From the NCBI GenBank assembly GCA_963771905.1, contig CAVYVI010000015.1:282470-346469 (forward strand): a stretch of 64,000 bases of DNA, written 5' to 3'. Shown here piece after piece: positions 25,582-33,385 of the stretch. This stretch comes from Palsa-147 sp963771905. Its GTDB lineage: Bacteria; Acidobacteriota; Terriglobia; Acidiferrales; UBA7541. Positions within the stretch are counted from its first letter, which is position 1; each line of letters begins with the position of its first letter. Made by a program: the position numbers and the translations under genes. A model generated the notes under the pieces. It saw nothing but the letters and a program-made list of their open reading frames with translations, did not search any database and was not told the origin of the DNA.

Positions 25582-28554
25582 TCACTGCAGCTTCGCGAAC
25601 TCGGTTTTGGCTTGCTGAAGGATGGGAATATCGGGGTCGGCGTCTTTCCAGAGCGTGAGGAAATCTTTGTAGGCGGCGAGTGCCCGGACGCGGGCAGCGT
25701 CGGCATCCGTTCCTTGCGAAGTTCTCGCCTGCAATGCGTTCGCACGTGCCACGCCCAAATGCGCCAACGCTCCCGTCCAGCAATTCCAGACGATGCCGCT
25801 GTGGTCGAGAATCTTCTGAAACTCGGCGGCAGCAGCAGTGCCCTGTCCAGCGGCCAAGTATGCCTCCCCGCGTACATACACGTGATAGAGGCAGGAGAGA
25901 TTGTTGAGGAAACTAATTTGCCCCAACTCGATGGCTGAAGCAGCTTGTAGGGTATTCAGAGCGGAAGCCGAGTTCTTTTTGTCCAGCGCCAATTGCGCCT
26001 GAATCGCGGGCAGCCAAAGCGACTGCATCTGCGTGTCCAGCGGGTACCTTTTCCCTAAGTCTTGCGCCAAGGATTCGGCTCGCGCCGTATCGCCCACCAT
26101 AGCAAACGCAAGCGCAGCTTCGACCCCGACGCCCTGACTCGTGGGAGCAAGCTTCAAAGCCTCCGTCGCCGACTGCCGGGCTTCCGCAGCATATCCGTAA
26201 GCCGCTTGTTGCTGAGCAGCAATCGCCAGATAGATCGCCCCACTTTCTTTGTTGTCCGCTCGCAGTGCGGAATCAACAGCCCGCTTGGTCATTTCCCGTG
26301 CCTTGCCAAGATGACCAGCGTATGCCTCAGTGTCGGATGCGAGCGCCAGTCCATCGTTCTCGTAATCGGGCTTGCCCGCAAACCACTTTTGCTGTTCGGC
26401 CATCGCGGCGGAGTCCGAGCCGACAAAGGTAAGAGCATAAAGAGCATTATGCAATAGATAATCATCCATTTTTCGCGCCTGCGCTTCGTTAATGATCTGT
26501 CTAGTTTCGTCGAAGCGCTGCAAGGCGAGGGCGTAGTTGGCAAGATTCTCGTATGTAATTACATGATCCGGTGCAAGGCGCAGGCTCTGCCTTGCGAACT
26601 CAGTGGCTTTCTCATACTGCCCCAGATCGCCGAATTCGTAGTCCAAATTGCCATACGCTCGGTATTCCCGTGGGTAGCTCTCAATCTCCTCCTGAAAGGT
26701 CTGGGCCGCTTTAACCAGTTCTCCAGTTACATTCGAATAGTAGTCGGCTGTGATCTCCAGCTTTTCCCGCTCGCTGGTATGCTCCCGCAACTGGAATGCT
26801 TCGGTGTAGTACTCGCTGGCCCGCTCCGGCTCGCCGAGAATGAAGTAGTCATCGCCCACTGCCCCGTAGCCCATGGCAAAATTCGGATCGAGTTGCACGG
26901 CACGTTGATGGTAAGGCAGGGCTGCGGCGGAGCCTTTCTCGCTGAAAGCCTTAACGCCAAGGCTGTATGCTTTCAGTGCTTCGAGCGAAGACGTGGTGGC
27001 CTCTGCCAGCGGAACATCAAACTTCTGCACCGTAGCCAGCGATTCGCCCAGTTCGCCGCGCAGCTTGGACGCTGCCTCGCCTAGCGCGTCCAGCACTTTC
27101 TCCTTGGATGCCGCCGTCACCTGCTCCTCGGCCAGCGTGTCTCCGGTCTGGCAATTCACCGCCTTCAATCCCAGCACGTATTCGCTGCCCAGACTGCCAA
27201 TCGTTCCGGCAAGGTAAGCCTTGCTGCCCGCCCGCTGGCAAAGATCGTGGGCTACCTCCGGCGTGATTTTCGTGCTGGCGGGGCGGGTCATCTGTTGCAA
27301 GGTCTTCGCCACTTCGCTGTCAGAGAGCACGTTCAGGAAAGGGGATTGCCGCAGGGAAACGTTGAGCGCCGTCTTCAGCGTGTCGTCGAAGATGGCATCG
27401 CCCGTGCTGTTGGTGAAGTCGCCGAGAACAATGGTGTCTTTTTCAGTGAGCGCATGAGCCTTGCGAGCAAAATAAAGCCACCCGCCCACGCCCAGCGCGA
27501 CGGCCACCGCAACGCCTGCCAATATCGGCCACCTCGCAGCACGTGCCTTTGTCGTGGCAGTTGAAACTGCGGCGGCCTTTCCGGTAAGCGGCGTCGGTGC
27601 GGGAGAAACTTCGGCTGCGGAACTTGCGGACACCGGCTCTGCCGTCGTCGTCACCGCTGCCGTGCGTCCCGATTCGGTGTCGCGCTTCAACCGCTGCAAA
27701 TCTGTGCGCATGTCCGCAGCCGACTGGTAGCGGAGCTTCTTGTCCTTCTCCAGCGCCTTGCTGATGATGTCTTCCATTTTGGGCGGAATTTCTGGATTCA
27801 GCCGCACAGGTGCGACCGGGGTGCGATTCAGAATGGCATCAAAAATTTCCGCCGAACTGCTTCCCGAGAACGTTTGCTTTCCGGTCGCCATTTCATAGAG
27901 CACCAAACCAAAAGAGAAAATATCCGTGCGCCCATCCAGTTCTTTCCCCCGTGCCTGCTCGGGCGACATGTACGCCAGCGTGCCCATGGCCGCGCCCGGG
28001 ATGCTCAATTGCATCGCCTCTTGTGTCAGCGTCGCATCGGCATCCGTTCCTGCCTTTGCTTGCAGCTTCGCCAGACCGAAGTCCAGAATCTTGGCGTGGC
28101 CTCGCTTCGTGACGAAAATGTTGGCGGGCTTGATGTCGCGATGGACGATGCCTTCGGCGTGCGCTGCGTCGAGCGCGTCGGCGATTTCGATAGCGAGCGA
28201 CAGAATCAAATCGGTTTCCATCGGTCGGCCAGCGATCTGATGCTTCAGAGTCAGGCCATCCAGAAATTCCATGGCGATGAACGCATCGCCATGCTGGTCA
28301 TCAATTTCGTAGATGGTGCAGATGTTCGGGTGGTTCAGGGCGGATGCGGCTTTTGCTTCACGCTGGAATCGGCTGAGAGCCTGCGGGTCTTTGGCTACGT
28401 CGTCGGGGAGGAACTTGAGAGCAACGAACCGGCCGAGCTTCACATCCTCGGCCTTGTAGACAACTCCCATTCCGCCACCGCCAAGTTTCTCCACAATGCG
28501 GTAATGCGAAATGGTTCGGCCGATGAGCGGGTCGTTAGCTGTCACGTGCCGCAC
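25582..28554 (-). CDS. Transmembrane Ser/Thr protein kinase with C-terminal TPR region
   Basis: Eukaryotic-like kinase of 990 residues. Kinase domain about 15-280, with GGGGMGVVYKAED, catalytic Lys in VALKFLP, VHRDIKPANIF, LDFGLAKL and AYMSPEQARGKELD. A Ser/Thr/Ala-rich linker (about 290-340) leads to one transmembrane helix (about 345-368), so the rest is outside the membrane. An extracytoplasmic domain with DFTNSTGDAIFDDTLKTALN and ASKEKVLDALGEAASKLR (about 375-530) precedes TPR repeats to the end. The start is GTG at 28554; a second GTG lies three codons later. The kinase probably couples extracytoplasmic protein sensing to phosphorylation. Its neighbour is a damaged tandem copy with similar upstream and downstream flanks. 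Confidence 0.93.
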   Translation of the reverse strand: MRHVTANDPLIGRTISHYRIVEKLGGGGMGVVYKAEDVKLGRFVALKFLPDDVAKDPQALSRFQREAKAASALNHPNICTIYEIDDQHGDAFIAMEFLDGLTLKHQIAGRPMETDLILSLAIEIADALDAAHAEGIVHRDIKPANIFVTKRGHAKILDFGLAKLQAKAGTDADATLTQEAMQLSIPGAAMGTLAYMSPEQARGKELDGRTDIFSFGLVLYEMATGKQTFSGSSSAEIFDAILNRTPVAPVRLNPEIPPKMEDIISKALEKDKKLRYQSAADMRTDLQRLKRDTESGRTAAVTTTAEPVSASSAAEVSPAPTPLTGKAAAVSTATTKARAARWPILAGVAVAVALGVGGWLYFARKAHALTEKDTIVLGDFTNSTGDAIFDDTLKTALNVSLRQSPFLNVLSDSEVAKTLQQMTRPASTKITPEVAHDLCQRAGSKAYLAGTIGSLGSEYVLGLKAVNCQTGDTLAEEQVTAASKEKVLDALGEAASKLRGELGESLATVQKFDVPLAEATTSSLEALKAYSLGVKAFSEKGSAAALPYHQRAVQLDPNFAMGYGAVGDDYFILGEPERASEYYTEAFQLREHTSEREKLEITADYYSNVTGELVKAAQTFQEEIESYPREYRAYGNLDYEFGDLGQYEKATEFARQSLRLAPDHVITYENLANYALALQRFDETRQIINEAQARKMDDYLLHNALYALTFVGSDSAAMAEQQKWFAGKPDYENDGLALASDTEAYAGHLGKAREMTKRAVDSALRADNKESGAIYLAIAAQQQAAYGYAAEARQSATEALKLAPTSQGVGVEAALAFAMVGDTARAESLAQDLGKRYPLDTQMQSLWLPAIQAQLALDKKNSASALNTLQAASAIELGQISFLNNLSCLYHVYVRGEAYLAAGQGTAAAAEFQKILDHSGIVWNCWTGALAHLGVARANALQARTSQGTDADAARVRALAAYKDFLTLWKDADPDIPILQQAKTEFAKLQ

Positions 28555-29175
28555 ATCTTAGGTCGCACCAACAATCAAGTCAACGCCGCCAGACTTCTCG
28601 CACGCTAAGCCCTGACCAACGCACGAAGCGAAAAGCAACCGATTGCCAACATGCTTCTCACGCGATGCGACTTTTGCACTGACGTCCGCGCCGCTCCGCC
28701 GCGTAACAAATCCCGAAAGCATCTTCGAGAGATTCTTAGGCGCCCCAAGTCCCCACATTCCACAGCGTTTCCAGCCACCTTTACAGCGTGTGGATTTGCG
28801 GGTTTCCCCCATTTGATGCTAGCGTGGTTCGAGGCTATTTTTCGCCCCCGCCTTTGGGGCGATCCCGCCTCCGCCGGATGCTCCCGCCGTTAGGGGGCGA
28901 TCCGGTCTCGCGGGACGCTCACGCCTTAGCGGGACGTTACCGCCGGGCGGGACGACACCCAAGCGCATGCTCACGCACACGACAACTCGAATCTCCAGCC
29001 GCCGGGCCGATGACGACGCCCGCCCTGAATCCGCCCTGGCGCGTCATGGACGGCGAGCCCGCCCGGATACCCGCCCGGAGGCGGTGAAGCAGCGATTCGC
29101 AGCACAGAGCTTCACCCCGCAGCCGCCGCAAAGACCACCGACCTCCAGCCACTCGCCACGAACCACTCGCCAGTC

Positions 29176-29270
29176 CCTTTCTAATCGGGACACCCAACGA
29201 TTAGAATTCGCTGCAAGCCGATCAAAACAAACGCCGCCGCCCATTTCTAATCGGAACAAAAACACTACCT
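29176..29270. repeat. Direct repeat, copy 1, with internal palindrome
   Basis: About 95 bases that recur at 29366-29463 with few differences. Each copy begins with the palindrome TCTAATCG-N10-CGATTAGA and ends with a third TCTAATCGG after a segment rich in A and GCC. The structure looks like an intergenic palindromic (REP-like) element. Confidence 0.75.
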
Positions 29271-29365
29271 TCGCGTCCAACATCCTTCTAGCTCGGTCGT
29301 TCAACCCGGGACGCTCTTTCGCCCACAGCTCTGTAGGTTGGGCATTCAGCCCCGACGAGCTTTGG

Positions 29366-29463
29366 CTTTCTAATCGGGACGCGCAACGATTAGAATTCGC
29401 CGCAATCCCATCAAAACAAACACCGCCGCCCATTTCTAATCGGAACAAAATGCATAGCCTTCG
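29366..29463. repeat. Direct repeat, copy 2, with internal palindrome
   Basis: Second copy of the 29176 element; the palindrome arms are unchanged while the loop and the later spacer differ. The copies are 190 bases apart. Confidence 0.75.
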
Positions 29464-29541
29464 CATACCGCCACTAACGAGTAGCGCGATCGCCCGTCTC
29501 AACAACGGACAGTCGGCGGTCGCCGCGCCAGCCGCACGGCG

Positions 29542-29547
29542 TATAAT
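29542..29547 (+). promoter_or_regulatory. -10 element of the BNR-MoaD operon
   Basis: Consensus TATAAT in gTATAATgcg. The -35 region 17 bases upstream is GC-rich and has no clear TTGACA. The transcript leader would be about 65 bases. Confidence 0.5.
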
Positions 29548-29616
29548 GCGCCGATTCGTACGTATTCGACGCAACGCTCGACCCGAGCCAATCCAAATCC
29601 GAGAAAGGAGTCAACG

Positions 29617-30732
29617 ATGAGTAAGGTGCGAGTTCTGGTGGGTACGCGAAAGGGCGCGTTCATCCTGGCATCGGACGGCAAGCGCGAAAACTGGGATGTC
29701 AGCGGCCCCCATTTCGCAGGCTGGGAGATGTACCACATCAAGGGCTCGCCCGTTGATCCGGATCGTCTGTACGCGTCGCAGTCCACCGGTTGGTTCGGAC
29801 AATTGATCCAGCGCTCGAACGACGCCGGAAAAACGTGGGAGCCGGTCGGTAATAAATTCGTGTACGACGGCGTACCGGGCACTCATCAATGGTACGACGG
29901 CACTCCGCATCCCTGGGAATTCAAACGCGTCTGGCATCTCGAACCATCATTGACCGATCCGGACACCGTCTACGCCGGAATCGAGGATGCCGCTTTGTTC
30001 CGCTCGACCGACGGCGGAATGACGTGGCAGGAGCTCAGCGGACTCCGCGGCCACGGCTCGGGGCCGCGATGGCAGCCGGGCGCCGGCGGACTGTGCCTGC
30101 ACTCAATCATTCTGGATCCGAGCGATCCCGCGCGAATCTTCATCGCGATCTCGGCTGCGGGCGCCTTCCGCACCGACGACGCCGCGAAAACATGGCGCCC
30201 GATCAATCGCGGACTGAGGTCCGCGCAAATTCCCGATCCGACTGCCGAAGTCGGCCATTGCGTTCATCACATCGCGATGCACCGCTCACGCCCGGGCGTG
30301 CTTTTTATGCAGAAGCACTGGGACGTGATGCGCAGCGACGACGCCGGCGACTCGTGGACGGAAGTCAGCGGAAATTTGCCGACCGATTTCGGATTCGCGA
30401 TCGACATTCACGCCCACGAGCCCGAAACAATTTATGTTGTGCCGATCAAAAGCGATTCGGAGCACTTCCCTCTCGATGGAAAATTGCGCGTATATCGCAG
30501 CCGCACGGGCGGAAACGAGTGGGAGCCGCTCACGAAAGGCCTGCCGCAAAGCGACTGCTACGTGAACGTTTTGCGCGACGCGATGGCCGTGGACTCTCTC
30601 GATTCGTGCGGAATATATTTCGGCACGACCGGCGGGCAAGTGTACGCATCGGCCGACGCCGGAGACAACTGGGCTCCCATTGTCCGAGATCTTCCGGCCG
30701 TTCTTTCCGTCGAGGTCCAAACGATTCCATGA
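29617..30732 (+). CDS. BNR-repeat (sortilin/sialidase-like) beta-propeller protein
   Basis: A 371-residue protein made of BNR/Asp-box repeats: SNDAGKTWEPVG, STDGGMTWQELS, TDDAAKTWRPIN, SDDAGDSWTEVS, SRTGGNEWEPLT and SADAGDNWAPIV. Six such boxes spaced about 50-60 residues apart indicate a six- or seven-bladed propeller. There is no signal peptide (MSKVRVLVGTRKGAFIL), so the protein seems cytoplasmic. AAGGAG lies seven bases upstream of the ATG. It overlaps a MoaD/ThiS-like gene by four bases. The fold is clear; a glycosidase activity is not, because the sialidase Arg triad cannot be assigned. Confidence 0.88.
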   Translation: MSKVRVLVGTRKGAFILASDGKRENWDVSGPHFAGWEMYHIKGSPVDPDRLYASQSTGWFGQLIQRSNDAGKTWEPVGNKFVYDGVPGTHQWYDGTPHPWEFKRVWHLEPSLTDPDTVYAGIEDAALFRSTDGGMTWQELSGLRGHGSGPRWQPGAGGLCLHSIILDPSDPARIFIAISAAGAFRTDDAAKTWRPINRGLRSAQIPDPTAEVGHCVHHIAMHRSRPGVLFMQKHWDVMRSDDAGDSWTEVSGNLPTDFGFAIDIHAHEPETIYVVPIKSDSEHFPLDGKLRVYRSRTGGNEWEPLTKGLPQSDCYVNVLRDAMAVDSLDSCGIYFGTTGGQVYASADAGDNWAPIVRDLPAVLSVEVQTIP

Positions 30733-31088
30733 TCCGAGTCGTGCTTCCGGCGCATCTGCGAACGCTGGCGCATGTTGCCGGAGACGTTGAGCTCGAGATC
30801 GAGGGACCGGCCACGCAGCGTTCCGTCCTCGACGCGCTCGAGGCCCGCTTTCCGATGCTGTGCGGGACGATTCGCGACCAGGTCACGCGGCAGCGCCGGC
30901 CGTTCCTGCGCTTTTTCGCGTGCGAAGAAGATCTCTCGCATGAATCGCCGGACGCCCCGCTCCCCGACGCGATCGCTTCGGGCAAGGAGCCGTTTTTCAT
31001 TATCGGCGCGATCGCCGGAGGTCAGTGGCTCGCGCCGCTGCGCATTTTTTCGCCTGACACGACAGAAGTAAAAATGCAAGACCAATGA
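30729..31088 (+). CDS. MoaD/ThiS-like ubiquitin-fold protein
   Basis: A 119-residue protein whose first 95 residues fit the MoaD/ThiS beta-grasp fold: VVLPAHLRTLA, then VLDALEARFPML and PDAIASGKEPFFIIGAIAGG. The di-glycine that is normally C-terminal here sits at about residue 98 and is followed by a 20-residue tail, so sulfur-carrier activity would need trimming, or the protein is not a carrier. Its ATG overlaps the stop of the propeller gene (ATGA), indicating coupling. The pairing of a propeller gene with a MoaD-like gene is notable; the joint function is not known to me. Confidence 0.82.
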   Translation: MIRVVLPAHLRTLAHVAGDVELEIEGPATQRSVLDALEARFPMLCGTIRDQVTRQRRPFLRFFACEEDLSHESPDAPLPDAIASGKEPFFIIGAIAGGQWLAPLRIFSPDTTEVKMQDQ

Positions 31089-31117
31089 ATATCTGCGAGA
31101 CCTATTGAGGAGAATTC

Positions 31118-31516
31118 ATGCCATCGGCCAGTGAATCCGCTCGCGAATCGAAAGCAATGATCTGGACCGGGAGAATCATCAGCGCCGTGACCGTTTTGCT
31201 ATTGCTGTTTAGCGGCACGCTGAAGCTGCTGAGGCCGCCTTCTGTCGTCGAGGGATTCGCGCGGTTCGGATATCCCGAAAATCTGATTCCCGTCATCGGA
31301 ACACTCGAAGTTTTCTGCAGCCTCATCTATGCGATTCCGCGCACGTCGGTTCTGGGCGCGATCTTGCTGGCCGGCTATCTTGGCGGCGCGACAGCCACGA
31401 ACTTGCGCATAGGCAACCGCGCATTTGTTGTCACGGCCACTCTCGGCGTGCTCGCGTGGTTGGGACTCTTCCTGCGCGAGCGGCGTCTGCGCGCGCTGCT
31501 TCCTCTGCGAAGTTAG
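31118..31516 (+). CDS. DoxX-like membrane protein
   Basis: A 132-residue integral membrane protein with four predicted helices (about 18-36, 55-72, 76-96, 100-120) and the DoxX-like pattern LLFSGTLKLLRP...FARFGYPENLIPVIGTLEV. GAGGAG lies about six bases before the ATG. It follows the MoaD-like gene by 29 bases and may belong to the same operon. Some DoxX-family proteins act with redox enzymes; no specific role can be given. Confidence 0.85.
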   Translation: MPSASESARESKAMIWTGRIISAVTVLLLLFSGTLKLLRPPSVVEGFARFGYPENLIPVIGTLEVFCSLIYAIPRTSVLGAILLAGYLGGATATNLRIGNRAFVVTATLGVLAWLGLFLRERRLRALLPLRS

Positions 31517-31639
31517 CAAGCGCGAAATGAAGTGCGCATTTTCACACACAGGAATTTTTTCGTCATTCATCGATCGATGACGCGCGTCTCGCGATCATGC
31601 GGGCGGGCGATTCTGATTGCGTGATACGAAAGTCGCGGA

Positions 31640-32317
31640 TCAGTCGTGGAGGACGACGCTGAGAAGAGAATTGTTGATCTGAAGGCCGCCGTTGTATTTG
31701 ATGAATCCCAATTTCTTGAATTTGTTCATGAAAAAATTCACACGGGAGCGCGTTGTTCCAACCATTTCGGCCAGCATCTCCTGCGAAATTTTGGGGAGCA
31801 CTCTTTGCGGTTTATCTTCCTTGCCGTAGCGCGCGAGAAGCAACAGAGTGCGAGCCAGGCGCTTCTCGCTGGAGTTAAAGAGCTGATCGACTAAGTCTTC
31901 CTCGATGCGGATATTCCTCGTGAGCATGAAAGAGATAAAGCGGTCGGAAAATTCGTGCTCCACGTGGAGAACGCGAATCATCTCGGTCTTTTCAATAACG
32001 AGCGCTGTGGTCGGCGCGATCGCAGTCGCCGTCCCGATCCGAAGCGGCTGACCGGCGAGGCATCCTTCACCAAAAAAATCGCCGGGTCCCAAGACCGCGA
32101 CGACGGCTTGTTTGCCGGTTTCATTGACCACCGAAAGCCTCACCCCGCCTTTTTGAACATAGAGAACAGTCTTGCCGGGATCGCCCTGCGAGAAAACCGT
32201 TTCATTTTTCTTAAACTCCGCAACTTTGCGGGCCACACCTGCGGAATCAAGAAAATGCTGGGCGTTGAATCCGCTCTTGCCATTGGCTTTAAGCGGGCTG
32301 GAAGGTCTGGTCTGCAT
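31640..32317 (-). CDS. Crp/Fnr family transcriptional regulator
   Basis: A 225-residue regulator with an N-terminal cyclic-nucleotide-binding-like beta-roll (about 30-140; FSQGDPGKTVLYVQKGGVRLSV and GPGDFFGEGCL), the dimerisation helix, and a C-terminal winged helix-turn-helix (about 160-215; ISQEMLAEMVGTTRSRVNFFMNKF). There are no N-terminal Fe-S cysteines, so it is not a classical FNR. It is transcribed away from the sortase-cassette promoter at 32372-32414, only 55 bases from its own start, and could regulate that operon. Confidence 0.93.
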   Translation of the reverse strand: MQTRPSSPLKANGKSGFNAQHFLDSAGVARKVAEFKKNETVFSQGDPGKTVLYVQKGGVRLSVVNETGKQAVVAVLGPGDFFGEGCLAGQPLRIGTATAIAPTTALVIEKTEMIRVLHVEHEFSDRFISFMLTRNIRIEEDLVDQLFNSSEKRLARTLLLLARYGKEDKPQRVLPKISQEMLAEMVGTTRSRVNFFMNKFKKLGFIKYNGGLQINNSLLSVVLHD

Positions 32318-32619
32318 GATTTCCTGGCTGATATGTTAGCACGAAGCCGCAAATCCGCAAGATGGACGCCAATGTGTGCATAACTGAACAGTCAAACTTC
32401 GCGAATGTGCCTACTGTTGAGTTGCGCGAGGGAGTCAGGGAGCCGCTTCGCAAGTCAGCGCACCGGCCTCAGCCTGATAGCAGCTGTCGATTTCCTCGCC
32501 TGACCTGGGGATCCTAGCTCATGGACGAACGCTCTCGCGTAGCAAGCCTGGGCCGGTTCGCGTGAGCTGACCACAATCGGCACGAGTACGTCGTACCTTA
32601 TTCTTAGGAGAAAATGGAA
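32318..32619. other. Divergent intergenic region between regulator and LPxTA surface protein
   Basis: About 300 bases without a gene. It contains the ECF-like promoter at 32372-32414 and a roughly 200-base leader. The first 45 bases of the leader match the leader of the promoter at 38434 (shared AGTTG, GGGAG and TTCGCAA(G/A)TC at identical distances). Confidence 0.6.
32372..32414 (+). promoter_or_regulatory. ECF-like promoter A (sortase cassette)
   Basis: ATGTGTGCATAACTGAACAG (32372-32391), an exact 19-base spacer, then CTAC (32411-32414). Promoters B (35060) and C (38434) have the same elements at the same distance. The GAACA/CTA pattern resembles ECF sigma promoters, but the extended upstream GTGTGCA part is unusual. 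The sigma factor is not in the window. Confidence 0.65.
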
Positions 32620-33303
32620 ATGAAAATTGTAAAGACCCTTCTAGTAGTGGCGGCAATTTCGATGCTCGGGGCCATGTTCTCGCCTGGCGCACGAGCTGAT
32701 GAATGGAACAAAAAGACCGTGATGACATTCAGTCAGCCGGTCGAAATCCCCGGGCAAGTCCTGCCCGCCGGGACATACACCTTCAAATTGCTCGATTCGC
32801 CTTCTGATCGGCACATCGTGCAAATATTCGACGCCGATGGTACGCATCTCATCACCACGATCCTGACAATTAACGATTATCGCCTCCAGCCGAGAGGTCA
32901 CACCGTGGTGACGTTCACAGAGCGGCCGGGCGACAACCCCGAAGCGCTGAAGGCCTGGTTTTATCCGGGCGATAACTTCGGCCAGCAATTCGTCTATCCG
33001 CGGCCCCGGGCGCTTGAACTCGCTGCTGCAGAGAAGGAGCCTGTTCTAGCACTCCCAGCGGACACGACCGACCTGCGTACGGCGACGATCGTGGCAATCA
33101 CTCCGGAGCAGAACGAGGAGCCCGTAGCGGAAGCAGTCCAGACCACTCCGCCGGTTGCAGCGGACACAACTCCTGCGCCAGCGGCGGCGACACCAGCGGT
33201 GGAGACAGCGGAGTTGCCGAAGACGGCCAGCACGGTTCCCCTGATCGGGCTGCTGGGCTTGATGTCGCTCGGACTCGCGCTTGTTGTGAAGCGAATCGCA
33301 TAA
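32620..33303 (+). CDS. Surface protein with C-terminal LPxTA sorting signal
   Basis: A 227-residue exported protein. Signal peptide (about 1-24, ending GARADE), a beta-rich domain (about 25-135; PVEIPGQVLPAGTYTFKLLD), an Ala/Pro/Thr-rich linker, and a C-terminal sorting signal: LPKTA (199-203), a hydrophobic helix (about 207-222) and a KRIA tail. This is the tripartite arrangement recognised by sortases; LPxTA is the type cut by class D enzymes. A sortase gene lies 1.1 kb downstream. AGGAG sits three bases before the ATG at 32614 but nine before the ATG at 32620, so I prefer the latter. Similar proteins are known in acidobacteria, with no assigned function. Confidence 0.85.
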   Translation: MKIVKTLLVVAAISMLGAMFSPGARADEWNKKTVMTFSQPVEIPGQVLPAGTYTFKLLDSPSDRHIVQIFDADGTHLITTILTINDYRLQPRGHTVVTFTERPGDNPEALKAWFYPGDNFGQQFVYPRPRALELAAAEKEPVLALPADTTDLRTATIVAITPEQNEEPVAEAVQTTPPVAADTTPAPAAATPAVETAELPKTASTVPLIGLLGLMSLGLALVVKRIA

Positions 33304-33332
33304 GAAGTTTGATAAACGCAGCAAACTCCAGT

Positions 33333-33371
33333 GCGCCGCGGGCCCGAATGCAAATTCATACCCCGCGGCGC
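33333..33371 (+). promoter_or_regulatory. Intercistronic hairpin abutting the VWA gene ribosome binding site
   Basis: Perfect 10-bp stem GCGCCGCGGG (33333-33342) and CCCGCGGCGC (33362-33371) with a 19-base loop. The 3' arm ends directly before the GAGGAG ribosome binding site (33372-33377) of the VWA gene. It may act as a partial terminator or as a translational control point that lowers VWA and sortase output relative to the surface protein. Confidence 0.55.
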
Positions 33372-33385
33372 GAGGAGCTTCTTGA

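Larger units (their letters stand above)
22320..28610. repeat. Tandem duplication of a kinase-TPR gene with its flanks
   Basis: The two copies match over the whole gene. About 55 bases before each start are almost identical (around 25390-25440 and 28540-28595), and so are the bases just after each stop (around 22345 and 25565). The repeat period is about 3.15-3.22 kb. Protein identity is high in the TPR half, lower in the linker. This points to a past tandem duplication with later divergence. Confidence 0.75.
28611..29616. other. Gene-free region of about 1 kb with repeats
   Basis: No supported gene. It contains a GC-rich patch of loosely repeated GGGACGCT/GGGACGTT-like units (28850-28960), a hairpin-forming GGTTGGGCATTCAGCCCCGACG segment (29336-29357) of the kind that recurs in acidobacterial intergenic DNA, a duplicated 95-base element (annotated separately) and the promoter of the next gene. 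Confidence 0.6.

Noticed and set aside
28611..29616. CRISPR-like array in the repeat-rich intergenic region
   Set aside because: Only two long copies are present, 190 bases apart, without short regular repeats or spacers, and there are no cas genes.
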